From the NCBI RefSeq assembly GCF_047511655.1, contig NC_133399.1, forward strand, positions 809,333-873,332: 64,000 bases of DNA. Direction: 5' to 3'. The position numbers and the translations under genes are program-made. Every line of letters starts with the position of its first letter. The stretch's first letter is position 1. Below are positions 39,201 through 53,679 of the stretch, piece by piece. This stretch comes from Castor canadensis (lineage: Eukaryota; Chordata; Mammalia; Rodentia; Castoridae). A model generated the notes under the pieces. It did not search any database, had not been told where the DNA came from, and saw only the letters and a program-made list of their open reading frames with translations.

Positions 39201-42200
39201 TGGCCCAGCCACTGCCCAAGGGGCCTGGCTTCTCAGCTGCTCCCAGCTGGGAGGGCCAGTGCGGTGACCTGGCCTGCAGAGCCACCACCCTAACCCACCT
39301 GGGAAATGACAGCCCCACCCCGTGGGCTGGGGACCAGACAGAGTGACTCGGTGTGACCCAGCAGCACAGCACAGGAGGGTGGACGTGCTGCCTGAGCACA
39401 GCTCTTTCAGGAGGTGTGGCCCAGACACAGCCACGGCCACCCATGTCACCCACGAATGCCGCTGCTGAATTAGCACTCAGGCCCACAGTGGGGCTCCCCC
39501 CAGAGCTGAACCCCAAGGCTTGAGCCATTCCCCCCAACAAGCAAAACTGGGGCTTGGGCAGCCTATGACAGAGAGGGCAGCGGAGTACCCTCAGGCAGAG
39601 GACAAGTCTCTTGGGTGAAGAGGGAGCCACCGCTAGCTGCCCCAGGCTGGCAGGGTGCCAGGCACCAGGGAGTGCCCCCAGGACTGGCCACGCACCAGGA
39701 GGCCAGCAGGGTGGGCACCAGCAGAGCCTGAAGGAGCTACCAGGCTCAGGACCAGACAGCAGGGCACTCCCAGGAAGGGACACCAACACCGAGCCGGCCT
39801 TGCCGTGGGAGGGAACAGGCTAAATTAAGTCTCCTGCCACAGTTCCTGGGTTCATGGCCACACGGTCTGCCCAGACGCAGCTCTGGGCACCCACCGCAGG
39901 TGCCAGCCCTGGCTGCGGCCTCAGGGTCCAGCACTCCTGCACATCTGGACAGCGGCCCACAGGGTCCCAACACCTTTACCTAGCCATGGCCTGCCCTGTC
40001 ACTATACCTGTGCCTGGCCACCTCAGCTCTGTGCCCTGTCCTAGGAGGACAGGGACCTGTGTCCTCCTGGCTGTTGCCACCATGTCACCTGCTTCCTAAC
40101 ACCAACTGCCAAAAAGTCTGTGCTGCTGTTCTGTGCCACCCTCCCCTTTCACTGATGATTCTAGAATACTTGCTGGTGACACGAGCCAGGTGCAGACCGA
40201 GACAGGCTGCACCTCAATTTGTCCAGAACAAGACGCCCCTCTCCTCCAAGAGCAGGGTGTGCCACCAGCTACAGGGCCTGCTAAATCCCCAGTGATGAAA
40301 TGCAACCAGGGGGTAGCCACAGGTCCCCAGGGGGCCATTTCCTCAGCAGTCAGGGGACACTTCTCCCAGCAAGAGCGACACTGTCCTGGAAGGATGAGCT
40401 GTTTTCATGCTTCCTCTCCTCCCTCATGGAAATCACCCATTCAGCAGAGCCAAAAAGGCAAGGCAGAGGACGACAGCCTCAAAAGCACGGCGTTTGGGGG
40501 CTTGCGTTTGTTCTGAGACTGGGACTCTCAGTCCCCCTTGCCTCTGGCTCCCGGGGACAGGGACCCCAGGCCTGGCCACAGTGCCCGGCCTCAAGGTTTT
40601 GTATCTGGAGAGAAATGTGCAGACGCTGCACGTGCAGGGGGGCCGTGAGTAGCTGAGCCACCCATACTGCTCTGTCACCTCTTCCTGGCCAACCCCGTGA
40701 GGAGAGAAACCCTGGCGGCTCCAGCGTCCCATCTACTTCATCAATAAAGACCCCTTCTCAACTCAAAAGCGAACCCGAGGGGCTGGCTGCAGCTCAGTGG
40801 TGAGCGCTGGCCTCGCATGTGAGGCCCTAGCTTCATCATCCCCAGCCCCGCAAACAAAAAAAGCAGAACTAACCCTGCCCACGGGGGGCAGCGTGAAACC
40901 CAGGGCCTGCAGACTGGACCCTGCCGGCAGAGCTGGGCAGCGAGGTTTTGGTACCAGTGCCTGGCTATGCCAGCTCTCCAAGTGGCCTCCGCATGCCCAC
41001 CACGCAAAAGCAGGCCAAGTAGCAGCACTTCCAGTCCCTGGTGCCACCGGCGCCCCAAGCCACCCAGCTGTTAGCTGTCCCCCCCTCCAGTGCCCCGTGA
41101 ACAGGGTTAGATAAGAAAGCTGCCGGTTGCCACTTGAGTCACCTGCCAGAAAGAAAAAAGTGTGACTGGCCTCAAACCTCACTCCAGCCACCTAAGCCTT
41201 ACGGGCTGGCTCGGGGAAGTTCTTGGAGGGGACCCCGCCTGGCTGGCTCCAGGGGACAGGCTCAGAGGCCCCCTGCTACCTTCACCCTCCCACAAGGAAG
41301 AGCCAGCTTAGCGAGGGGACATAACCCACACCCGAAATTAAACACAGCCGCGTGACGGCGCAAGGGGGACGCAGGCTGGCCTTCCTCATGGAGGGGGGCA
41401 GGGCGGGGCCATGCCACCAGGTAGCAAGTCCACCTCTTTGACGTGACTCAGGCCACAGCCCCAGCTGGGCTGGGAAAGTCCGTCTTCCTGCAGGACGAGT
41501 CGGAATCGCCCGGGGAAAACAGTCCCGGCTGCAATTCCACCAGGAAGTGTCGTTGATCACTCAGGCCGGGGTGTCACCCTGCCGGGCCACCGCCCGCCAC
41601 CTTCTCCTCCTCACCTCCAGGGGCGCTTTAGCCTCACTCGGGGAAGCTTTTTGACAAGTCAAGAACTCCTTTTCCAAAAAAAAGAAAAAAAATTCCCATC
41701 CTGATTCAAGAAGAGGAAAACAGCCACCAGGATGGGCAGGAAGTCACCCAAAGAAATGGGAAGAAGTGAGGGACAGGGGGTGGGGCACCCCAGGCAGCGG
41801 AGGCACTGGGAGCAAGAATAGGGTACGAACTCCCTGCCCAGCAGCTAATAGGGCCGACCCAGCAAGTCCAGGGCAGGAAGAGAGCCGCATTCCTTCCTAG
41901 TTAGTCTCCCCTCGCTCGCTCCTTCGCTCGCTCGCTCACCCGCCCCCCCCTCCAGCCAGGCACACTTAACATACAACACCTCCTGCCCCGTGATGACCCA
42001 CAAAGCCCCCCAAAATCTCCAGGAAAAGAAGCCACGGAGCCACTTCCCGAGGTCCCCACCGCCAGCCCACCTGGGAAAGGAGAGGGAGGTGAGTGCCATG
42101 ACACGGTCCCAAATGGGAAGACGCAGATTTGGGATCTCTGTGTCCCCCCACTCCCAAAAAAAAGTCAGGCCCCAGAACTGGATGGTGGGGGAAGTCCAGC

Positions 42201-42820
42201 TGGCTCCTCACCTCCACCCCACCCCAACCAAGTGGCAGATCAGAGAAGCCTCAAACTTCCCCAGATGGACGCCAAGGCGGGGGACGATGACCAGGTGTGA
42301 CAGGGACCACAGGTGCCCAGAAAGGACCAGATCGCTATAGGAAAACATCACAGCCCCCCCCCATAAAAAAAAAAAACTCGCCAAAGGTGTCCAAGGAGAT
42401 ACAGGGTTCCCTAGGGTGTGGGGACCTGGGGGTCAGGTGTCACTTTGGCCCCAAGAATCAAGGGGGTCTCAGTGACCCCCACAGGTGCCCCCCCATAAAA
42501 AATCGGGGGAGACCAAGGTCCCCCCAACTACACACACACACACACACACACCGGTGTCCCCCAGTCTTCAGTGTCACCTGGACCCCGCCCCCCACCCCCC
42601 ACGCCGACCCCCGGCCAGGGACGCGCGAGGTCGGCCCCGCGCCTCGAAGCCCCCGGACGCCCAACCCGGACCCCGCACTGCTCACCTGGTCAGCCCGGTA
42701 GCTCTCGAAGGCCTTCAGGGCACTGTCGGTGAGCTTCACGTGGAACACGGACACCTTGCTGCCGTCGCTCACCCGCCCGCACGACAGCCCGTAGCTCCGA
42801 GCCTCCTTCAGCGCCGCCAT
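12299..42820 (-). CDS. ELL: ELL, RNA polymerase II elongation factor (604 aa)
   Basis: Nuclear factor that raises the Pol II elongation rate. It is a subunit of the super elongation and little elongation complexes and, in human, a KMT2A fusion partner. Exons on the minus strand, 5' to 3': 42820-42686, 23222-23175, 19873-19752, 19673-19510, 18848-18592, 16409-16285, 14718-14622, 14354-13889, 13303-13237, 13159-12988, 12574-12530 and 12415-12299. They sum to 1815 bp, or 604 codons plus stop, against 621 aa in human. The N-terminal ELL domain starts [20 protein letters not shown] and continues through exon 5. Exon 8 encodes the Pro/Lys-rich linker with [12 protein letters not shown] and [13 protein letters not shown]. 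Exons 10-12 encode the C-terminal occludin-homology domain ending [10 protein letters not shown], which in this family contacts partner proteins. The linker after SAIRRSGAS is a few residues shorter than in human. The frame is intact. Confidence 0.97.
13637..13649 (-). promoter_or_regulatory. CTCF-like motif in ELL intron 8
   Basis: On the minus strand, CCACCAGGGGGCG matches the CTCF core consensus CCASYAGRKGGCRS. A second, weaker match on the same strand (CACCAGGGGGAG) lies near 13702-13713. Binding is inferred. Confidence 0.5.
15338..15530 (-). mobile_element. Two-part rodent SINE (B1-like + ID-like), minus orientation
   Basis: Reading on the plus strand there is a T-run, then the ID/tRNA-like half (TTGAACTCAGGGCCTTCACC...CCACTCCACCAGCC), then the B1/7SL-like half ending in GGGATTACAGGTG. 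Lies in the ELL intron between exons 16409-16285 and 14718-14622. Confidence 0.85.
15624..15740 (+). mobile_element. B1-like SINE monomer
   Basis: 7SL-like sequence with GGTGTGGTGG, GGAAGGCTGAGGCAGG and GGCCTGGGCTGCAGAGTGA, followed by an A-rich tail. It lies in the same ELL intron. Confidence 0.75.
16765..16890 (-). mobile_element. B1-like SINE monomer, reversed
   Basis: T-rich start, AGACAGGTCTCACTCTGTG, CTGGCCTGGAA, CTCAGCCTCCCGGATGCTG and GGATCACAGATG: a reversed B1 in the ELL intron between exons 18848-18592 and 16409-16285. Confidence 0.8.
16891..18591. other. ELL intron, unique sequence
   Basis: About 1.7 kb of intron with no recognised exon, RNA gene or clear repeat. ELL exon 18848-18592 follows. 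Confidence 0.5.
20488..20552 (+). repeat. A-rich simple repeat
   Basis: Runs of A with AAAC and AAAT variants between ELL exons 23222-23175 and 19873-19752. Probably a decayed SINE tail. Confidence 0.7.
20876..20962 (+). mobile_element. B1-like SINE fragment
   Basis: CCTGTGATCTCAGCACCTGGGAGG, then AGGCCAGCCTGGGCTAC and a CTGGTCTCAGAACAAAG end: a shortened B1 in ELL intron 2. Confidence 0.65.
22225..22239 (+). promoter_or_regulatory. CTCF-like motif in ELL intron 2
   Basis: CCACCAGGGGGCACT matches the CTCF core consensus on the plus strand, the opposite orientation to the motif at 13637-13649. A weaker match (TCACCAGGGGGTGC) lies at about 21548-21561. Binding is inferred. Confidence 0.5.
25555..25870. 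promoter_or_regulatory. Internal CpG island with Sp1 and NRF1 motifs in ELL intron 1
   Basis: A (GGGGC)n run at 25748-25775 is followed by a perfect NRF1 site TGCGCACGCGCA (25787-25798) and more GC boxes (25805-25850). The stretch is CpG-dense against a CpG-poor intron. It could be an alternative ELL promoter, an enhancer or an ncRNA start. No transcript evidence is available. Confidence 0.5.
26190..26285 (-). mobile_element. B1-like SINE fragment, reversed
   Basis: GAGATGGGGTCTGGCTCTGCAG, CCCAGGCTGCCTGCAACC and AAGTGCTGGATCACAGGCG mark a decayed reversed B1. Confidence 0.65.
27398..27472 (-). mobile_element. ID-like right half of the two-part SINE, alone and reversed
   Basis: TTTTTGGCTGTACTGGGGTTC, AACTCAGGGATCTGCACC and TTGAGCCAAGCCCCCAGCCC. 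No left half adjoins it. A second decayed ID-like piece, also reversed, lies at 27027-27085. Confidence 0.7.
32685..32860 (+). mobile_element. Decayed SINE pieces (B1 end plus ID-like)
   Basis: GATGAGACCCTGTCTCAAAAAAG is a B1 3' end. It is followed by GGTGGCCTGCCATGGGAAGGC and CTGGGCTCCGATCCCAACAC, an ID-like unit. Confidence 0.55.
35665..35985 (-). mobile_element. Two-part SINE, reversed, older copy
   Basis: Reading on the plus strand: GGACTGGGGTTTGAACTCAGG, GGCAGGCGCTCTACCGCTTG, TTATTTTCCAGATACGGTCTC, then TTGCCCAGGCTGATTTCAAAC and AGTAGCTGGGATTATAGGTG. The middle holds an extra SINE-like segment, so this may be two copies joined. Confidence 0.75.
36320..36535 (-). mobile_element. ID-like half followed by a B1, both reversed
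   Basis: GGATTTGAACTCAGGGTTTTGC and ATGCTCTACAGCTTGAACCAC (36340-36410), then TAGACAGAGTCTCACTGTACAG, GCCTGGAACTGGTCATCCTCC and CCGAGTGCTGGGATCATAGG (36430-36535). Confidence 0.8.
37588..37708 (+). mobile_element. B1-like SINE with poly(A) tail
   Basis: TTGTCATTCCAGCAGCTGGG, GGCAGACGCAGGAGAGTC, AGGCCAGCCTGAACTC and an A13 tail mark a B1 monomer. Confidence 0.75.
40777..40862 (+). mobile_element. ID element (tRNA-derived SINE)
   Basis: GGGGCTGGCTGCAGCTCAGTGG, GAGCGCTGGCCTCGCATG, a box-B-like segment, CCCCAGCCCCGCAAAC and an A-run form a complete ID-type element in ELL intron 1. Confidence 0.85.
41908..41940. repeat. (CTCG)n microsatellite
   Basis: Imperfect CTCG tetranucleotide run in ELL intron 1, about 900 bp from exon 1, followed by a C-run. 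Confidence 0.85.
42531..42551. repeat. (CA)n microsatellite
   Basis: Ten to eleven CA units at the intron-side edge of the ELL CpG island. Confidence 0.95.
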
Positions 42821-43420
42821 CTTGCGAGCATCGCTCCCCCGCCCCCCCCTTCCCGACTCCAGCGCCGGCGCCCCGGCCACGCCCCGCCCCGCCGCCCGCT
42901 GACGCCATGCATCATTCATGAGGTACGGATGGCCACGCCCCCCCCAGCCCGCACGCAGCCAACAGTCGCCGGCGCCCGGCTCGCCGACGCGCTGCATTAT
43001 TCATGAGGTCGAGATGGCCACGCCCACTGCGTAACCGGCGACCGTCGTCCTCTCCGCCCCACTATTTTGCATATTCATAAGATACTGATAGCTCCACCTC
43101 CCCAGGCCCAGAGACCACCACTTCCGAGCACGAGCTCCGCCTCGACACGCGCACCCCGTCTAGGCCACGCCTCTATAAGCATTATTCATGACCCTGTCTC
43201 AAGTAGGCGGGCCTAGGCCCCGCCCCGCCGGCTGCTGACGTAATGCATTATTTATGAGCTCTTTTCTGGGCCTTCCGTCTTTGGCGTCTGTGGGGAGCCG
43301 CAGCCGGGAGTGTGGAGGGGGCGGGGCCGACTCCAAACACGTGGGAGGCGGGGCCGACGGGAGGATTTAGGGTTTGTGGGCGGGGTTACGCAAACTAAGC
43401 GCGCGTTGCATGCTGGGACT
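42560..43420 (-). promoter_or_regulatory. ELL: ELL CpG-island promoter
   Basis: A CpG-dense, GC-box-rich region surrounds ELL exon 1. The initiator codon sits inside a perfect YY1 motif on the minus strand (AAGATGGCGGC, 42823-42813), a pattern often seen at TATA-less starts. Transcription should begin shortly above 42823. Upstream lies the POU-like array annotated separately, with GCCACGCCC boxes between its members. Confidence 0.8.
42901..43262. promoter_or_regulatory. Five-fold array of POU/octamer-like motifs upstream of ELL
   Basis: Five versions of TGCATTATTCATGAG occur at about 42907-42923, 42993-43009, 43066-43082, 43177-43193 and 43244-43260, spaced 66-110 bp, all in the same orientation. 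On the minus (ELL-sense) strand they read CTCATGAATAATGCA or similar. The third, CTTATGAATATGCAAAA, resembles the heptamer plus octamer of immunoglobulin VH promoters and the MORE-type POU dimer site. GGCCACGCC or related GC boxes recur between copies, so this may be a diverged tandem repeat. Function is inferred. Confidence 0.6.
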
Positions 43421-43444
43421 TCCCTTAAGGTGGGCCGGTGGGAT

Positions 43445-43462
43445 TTTTTTTTTTTTTTTTTC
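43445..43462. repeat. Poly(T) tract
   Basis: A T-run just upstream of the ELL CpG island, without a SINE body attached that I can recognise. Confidence 0.85.
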
Positions 43463-43599
43463 CTGTCCCCGGGCCGCTGAAGCGATGGGGAGTAGGCTGA
43501 GTCCCATGAACTTTTCTTAGGGCTTTAAGGAAGATCAAATTCCCACACGCCCAAAAGCCCTGGATGACGATAGAGCCAAGCCCCATTTTGCTAAAAATG

Positions 43600-44035
43600 A
43601 CTCTTGTTTTGTTCTATTTCGTAACGTCATGCATTTAACATGTACGCAGTGAGCCCAGCCGCAGGGTTGTGCAACCTCGCCTGTCTGGCTCCCGCACCTG
43701 GCATCCACTGGTCTGTTTTCACCCTTCAACGATTGTCCCTTTGTGGACATTTCCCCATCAACAGGGGCAGACAGCATGTGCCCTTTGGGGTCTGGCTGCT
43801 TTCATTATGTTGTCATCAGTCTCATAGTACGTAAAGTGCTTTCACTCCCTTTTCACGACTGAGTAATATTCCGCGGTGTGGACCTTACCCATTGATCCGT
43901 CCGTTGTGGGACTTGGGTCCATTCAGGTTCTGTAACCCTCTGCTGAACCCCTTCCAGGAACTGGCCCTGCTCTGTCCACATCCCTGGCTATGTGTTTATG
44001 GATACTTGGATCCAGAGACCAGCTCACACAGATGG
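43600..44035 (+). mobile_element. Old L1 (LINE-1) 3'-end remnant
   Basis: The run GACTGAGTAATATTCCGCGG, ACCCATTGATCCGTCCGTTG and GGGACTTGGGTCCATTCAGG follows the familiar L1 3'-end text (GCTGAATAATATTCCATTG, then TTATCCATTCATC). The preceding 200 bp fit the same region loosely. It is heavily diverged, so an old subfamily. Confidence 0.65.
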
Positions 44036-44534
44036 TGGTAGCCAAAGGATAAAGTTTTGTTTTGTTTTGGTGATGTTTCAAGGGCTGGGTCCTCCCTGAC
44101 GGTCCCTCCTGTCCTCCACGGCAGGCCACACCAAGACCATCAGGCAATGCCAGAGTCCAAGTAACCTTTTTTGGCACCCGTCACTCATATCTGCTTCACA
44201 AGTGGAGGCCGGGAGGCTGGTGGGGAGGGCCAGGCCGTGGAGAGGGTGGGATGTGAGCAGAGCCCAACTGGTTTACCCACTGCCCGCCTCCGGACCACGT
44301 CCATGGACACATGGTCAGCCATGCACAGCCTCTGCTGGCCTCAGATCCAGCAGGGCACAGATCAAAACCACTCCTAAAAGCTCCTGACCGCATAAACACA
44401 GGCCACCTGTGCACGCAGCGTTTACACTGTACCAGGCACTGAAGGTTCATGGAATGTGACTCAGGATCACTGGAGTCCTCAAGCTTGCAGCCGGTCTGGG
44501 CAGCACAGCGCAACCCCATCTCAAAATACATCAA

Positions 44535-44738
44535 CTTGCCCAGGGTCGCTGTCTCACACCTATAATCCCAGCTACTCAGGCAGCAGAGATCAGGAGGATG
44601 GAGGTTTGAAGCCAGCCTGGGCAAATAGGTCAAGAGACCGTATCACAAAAAAAAAAAAATATCACAGAAAAGGGTTAGCAGAGTGACTGAAGGTGTAGGC
44701 CCAGAGTTCAAATCCCAGTGCCACAAAAAATAATTTAA
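44535..44738 (+). mobile_element. Two-part rodent SINE, plus orientation
   Basis: Left half: CTCACACCTATAATCCCAGC, GATCAGGAGGATGGAGG, CAGCCTGGGCAAATAGG. An A-run linker follows, then the right half: AGGGTTAGCAGAGTGACTG, AAGGTGTAGGCCCAGAGTTC and AAATCCCAGTGCCAC with an A-rich tail. Confidence 0.9.
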
Positions 44739-45850
44739 AAAAAGTAAGGTGCCTGCAGGGCTGGGGTTAGGGTTAGGACTTCCACATTGTACTTCCCCTG
44801 CCATCAAAGAACGACGCTGGCTCAGACACCCTGACCACTCGGCCCACTGTGCACAGCTGTCTACCTGAAAGGCCAGCCCAGGTAAAGGAAAGCTTGCAGG
44901 CCATGGTGCCCGGGTCACAGGACAGGGACGGTCCTTGGGGACAGGGAAGGGCCACAGCCTGGCTTTGGAAGTGCAGGCAGCCAGGCTGCTGAGTGGTGAA
45001 CAGGGAGGAACCACCGCCCGGCATGCTGTGTGTGTGGGGACAGCCGGGACCCTCTCTGCACCCGTGGCCTCCTGGGAAACACAACGGTAACAACTGTCAC
45101 TGCCCAGGCCCGTGGTGACGCCTGTTGTCCCAGCTGCTCGGGAGACCGAGGAAGGAAGATGGAAAGCCAGCCACATCCTGGCTGAGGACAGGGCTGAGCC
45201 TGCAGAAGTGACCACAACCGGCCTCTTGTGGCCCAGGAGCCACCCAGGCAGCCAAGCAGGGCCTGGATGCAGCCACAGGCAGGATTCATGGAAGATGACT
45301 CTGCGGCCCCAGGTTGCAGGGATGGCCAGCCAAGGTCAGGGGTCTCCAGGTTCCGGAAGCCCACAGCCCACAGGGCCCAGCTGTGACCCTCCCCTCAGTC
45401 ACCTCCAACGCCAGGCTCCATGCTGCCCCAGGGCCTTTGCACAGCTGCCAGCTGGCTCAGCTGCAGACCTGCTGTCACCACATTCTCTGTGCACAGCATC
45501 GCATCACGAGAGGTCGGCCTGAGCCCACCCACGCCTGGGACCCCATTTGGGTGCTCGGGTCTCCCCGAGTCATCTTTTGTTTCTGTATGTTTTCCATTAC
45601 TGGGCACAGAACCAGGTCCGGAGCAGAGCGCTCACCATGGAGCACACACCTGCTACACGGGGGTGACAGCACAGAAGACACCAGCAGCCTGGGTCAGGAC
45701 CTGCGGGGCCCAGAGTCCAGGGAGGGGAGAGGTGAGGACAAAGAGCTCTGCGTGGTTCTTCAGCCACATCCATCCCCGTCCCCTCATCACCCCTCCCGTG
45801 GACCCACCCCTGCCCAGTGCTGTGTCCCGTGGAAGGAGGCTTGGCGCCAG
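44739..45850. other. Intergenic sequence between ELL and FKBP8
   Basis: About 1.1 kb containing a decayed B1-like piece around 45110-45190 and no recognised gene. It ends at the FKBP8 3' end. Confidence 0.5.
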
Positions 45851-46186
45851 TGCAGGTGGGGGCTTTATTTCACGTGGGGACCTGGACAGAGGGCAGCAGC
45901 AACACGGGGGTGGGCGGGGCAGGGTTGCCCCTGTCTGCTGAGGAGAAACTGAGGCCTGGAGACCTGGAGACGGCAGGGGCGGGGGGAGCACTGGGTCTGC
46001 GGGGCGAGGCCCTCCCTCCACCGACCTCGCCTTCGCCTGCGGGCCTCAGTCCCTCCTGCTCTCTGGCGGCTCGGGTCCATCCTCGCTGCCCCCAACCCAG
46101 GGGGGACGAGGCCAGGGAGGACGTGGACAGGAGGCCTGGGGGAGTCGGGGAGTGCGGGGCGGGGGCCATGGTGAGCGAGGGGGCGG
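45850..46186 (-). terminator. FKBP8: FKBP8 3' UTR and poly(A) signal
   Basis: The minus-strand AATAAA is at 45869-45864, giving a 3' UTR of about 330 bp. A MIR-like scrap (GAGAAACTGAGGC) lies within it at about 45943-45955. Confidence 0.85.
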
Positions 46187-51047
<4,861 letters not shown>

Positions 51048-51194
51048 TCAAATTCCCTGCCCCACTGATGGCTTGCTGCGTGACTCAGTTTCCTCGTGCC
51101 TACGGGAGCATGACAACAGCCACGCACCCAGCCACGAGCTTCACGCACTGTTATTCTAGCTAATTATTACTCAGTCTTTATCAACAGCCCGGGA

Positions 51195-51305
51195 AGCAGG
51201 AAACTCCCCTTGAATTCTGCATAAAAGCAAACTGAAGTCCAGAGGGGCAGAGCCACTTGCCCAAGGTCACACAGCAGGCCCGCAGTAGAAGCTAAAACCT
51301 GAGGC
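51195..51305 (+). mobile_element. MIR SINE
   Basis: CAAACTGAAGTCCAGAGGGG and CACTTGCCCAAGGTCACAC, then CAGCAGGCCCGCAG, match the MIR core in FKBP8 intron 1. Confidence 0.85.
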
Positions 51306-51849
51306 TTTATCTGATAAAATGGCAAGATAGGGGTTGCTAAGATTATTTTTATTTTTGGGGGTGGGGAGGCAGAGTCCCCTAAAGCGTTAGGAAAGCCATT
51401 TTTAAAGCTTCAGACTGCTCTGCAGAGTTGCCACCTCCAGCTACAGGTCTCCTAAAGGGATCCCCCTACCCCACAATCAAAGTGGCAGTCCCAACACCCC
51501 CCCAGTTCTTTTCTCTCCCCCTTTCTCCACACCTCTGAAGACGATGTGGTCTCCCCAACATTAGCAGACCCTGCCTGGGCGCCCTAACTCCTCTCATGCA
51601 GACCCCTCCCATCGACTCAGGGTGGCAGAGAGTCGCGTCCCGCCCCCCCCCACACACACCCAAGCACGGAGCAGAATCCTCCTGGCTGTGGGCCTAATAT
51701 CCAGGTCCAAAGTCAATCTGGGTGTGTGACCCCCCCCAAACCCATGCCAGGCAACCTTTCCCTGTGTCCCAGACCCCAAAGGCGGGTGGGGGAGGGACAC
51801 ACAGACATCAGCTTGAGCCCCAATATCCAGAGGCCTAACCTGCACCTGC

Positions 51850-52640
51850 CAGGCTACTTCCGGGTCCGGAGTGGGCCTGAGACCCCCGCCACCTCCCTCC
51901 ATCCCTCCTCCCCCCCAACCGCAGCCCCCACCCACAATGCACCGCGCGCGCCGCCCCCACCCCCCCCACCACCGGGCAGGCCGGCTCCGCACGCCGCCAT
52001 CCCCCGTAAACAGCCCGTGTCCCCAGACGCCACCTGCGACCCCACGGCGACCCCCGACCCCAGGGGTGACCCCCACCCAACCCCCAACGCCCCTCGATGC
52101 CGCCAGCCTGGGCCACCCCCCCCTCCCCCCAATCTCCACAACCCACGGGTTCCCCCCCACACACACACACACACAGACCCGGGGTCCCCGCCACCTGTCC
52201 CTCGCCCCAACTCGGCCTCGCCCTCAAACCCCTCTCCGCACCCCCGGGACCCCGCGACCTCCCCCACTTCCCGGCCCATCGCCCCCAAAGCCCCCGCCCC
52301 GCCCCTCACCCGCCACCCCCCCCACCACACCACCACCACCACCACCACCACCACCGTCCAGCCGGCCCTGGTCAAGGCAGCGCCCCCACCGACACCCCGG
52401 GACACGTGCCTCCGCTCCGGGACCCCCGCCTGGGGTCCTGCGCCCCCTCCCCGCCCCCAGCCGCGGCCGCCGCGCCTCGGGAACCAGGCTCGGACGCCTG
52501 GCCCCGCCTCCGCCTTGCTATTGGCCACCGTCGCCGCCACTGCTGCGTCCATTGGCTCGCACGCACGTCCGTCTCCGGCGCGGGTGCCGCCCCCTTCCTG
52601 CTTGGCTCGGCGGGGCGTTCTTAAAGGGGCAGAAGCCTCA
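51850..52640 (-). promoter_or_regulatory. FKBP8: FKBP8 CpG-island promoter with C-rich tracts and microsatellites
   Basis: Strongly C-rich on the plus strand. Two CCAAT boxes in ELL/FKBP8 (minus) orientation lie at about 52519-52524 and 52550-52555, next to GC boxes. This puts the FKBP8 start below about 52500. A possible donor for the untranslated exon 1 (GTGAGG on the minus strand) is at about 52307. Inside are (CA)n at 52159-52175 and (CCA)n at 52324-52355. The exact exon 1 limits are not certain. Confidence 0.65.
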
Positions 52641-53675
52641 GGTGTAGTTGGGGTGAGGGCGGGAGTGGTGGGGCTCGGGACTGGGTCTTTTTGGGCAGTC
52701 TGGGGGCGACTCACGGCTCAGAGTCTGTTCATGTGGGAAGTGGGGGGAGGGGTAAACAGCACCCGCATTCGTGAATGCTCTGCTTGGGGCAGGTAGAACA
52801 GCATGAAATGCTATTTTCTACCTCGATGATCGCCCTGGGACCCCTGCATAGCCCACCCTGAAGCGGAGTGACAGAAGTGGCCGCGATGTGTCCGGGGACG
52901 CACCCCAGCCCTCACCTAGCACGCGCGATTTCTGGGAAGTCGCCTGGTGCATACGGGCGGCGCTCAATAATGGCTAAGCAGGCTGGGTCGGGGGGGCGGG
53001 GGGAGCTCCTCCCTGCGCTCTGCACACTCGATAAGGGACACGGAGAAGGTGGCACCGTGAATTAGAAGGGGTTTTATGCATCTTGTTTTGAACCTGGGAC
53101 ACCTCCCAGACACTACCCCATGTCCTCCCTGCAGTTACCCACTTCCAGAGTGACCTGAGTTTCTTGGGGTTTTGGGGTCCCCCATTCCCCTCATGGTGGC
53201 ATGAGTTTTTTTTGTTTGTTTGTTTTGCCTGTCTTGTGTCCAACTGTGGGGTCTTAGTAGATGAATAATTGAGACTGACTGACTGATTGAATTGAGTCGC
53301 ACCCTGGCCTTTGGAGGTAGTAGTCACTGCAGGAAGTGGCTGGTTTTTGGAGGCGACTAGCTTCTCAGACCACAGCTCCAGTCACCTCCTGGGGAAGCCT
53401 GCCCTGAGCTCCCCAAGACAAAGCCACACTCCCCATTTTGGGTTTTCCTGCCTGCATGCTGTGCCACACATCACACCTGACTTTTTTGTCCCTGGGCTGC
53501 TATTCATTTGACTTAGCTTGACTTGCCATGGCACTGGGGGAGTCCCCAAATCTGAGAAGGGATCTGTTGTTTTTCATTGCTGGAACCCACACAGTCCCTG
53601 GCACAAAAGAAGGTGGGGGCCCTGAAACCCACCATGGAAGGAAGGCAGGGAAGAGGCCTTCGTGAGAAGACATCA
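52641..53675. other. Intergenic sequence upstream of FKBP8
   Basis: About 1 kb of unique sequence with no recognised gene or clear repeat. It holds a short TTTG run near 53210. Confidence 0.5.
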
Positions 53676-53679
53676 GCAA

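Larger units (their letters stand above)
23223..42685. other. ELL: ELL intron 1 (19.5 kb)
   Basis: By position this is the first coding intron of ELL, which in human is the usual break region in KMT2A-ELL fusions. I see scattered B1/ID/composite SINEs, an internal CpG island (25735-25870), simple repeats, and long stretches of moderately GC-rich unique sequence (roughly 23.3-25.5, 27.5-35.6 and 37.7-41.6 kb) with no recognisable exon, RNA gene or conserved protein block. Confidence 0.7.

Noticed and set aside
40777-40862. tRNA gene
   Set aside because: The tRNA-like boxes belong to an ID SINE with a poly(A) tail, not to a foldable tRNA.
44764-44778. Telomere-like GGGTTAGGGTTAGG
   Set aside because: Only two units, within chance expectation for this window.
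51726-52796. Long Pro/Thr-rich plus-strand frames up to 356 codons
   Set aside because: Produced by C-rich microsatellite DNA in the FKBP8 promoter. Composition alone explains them.
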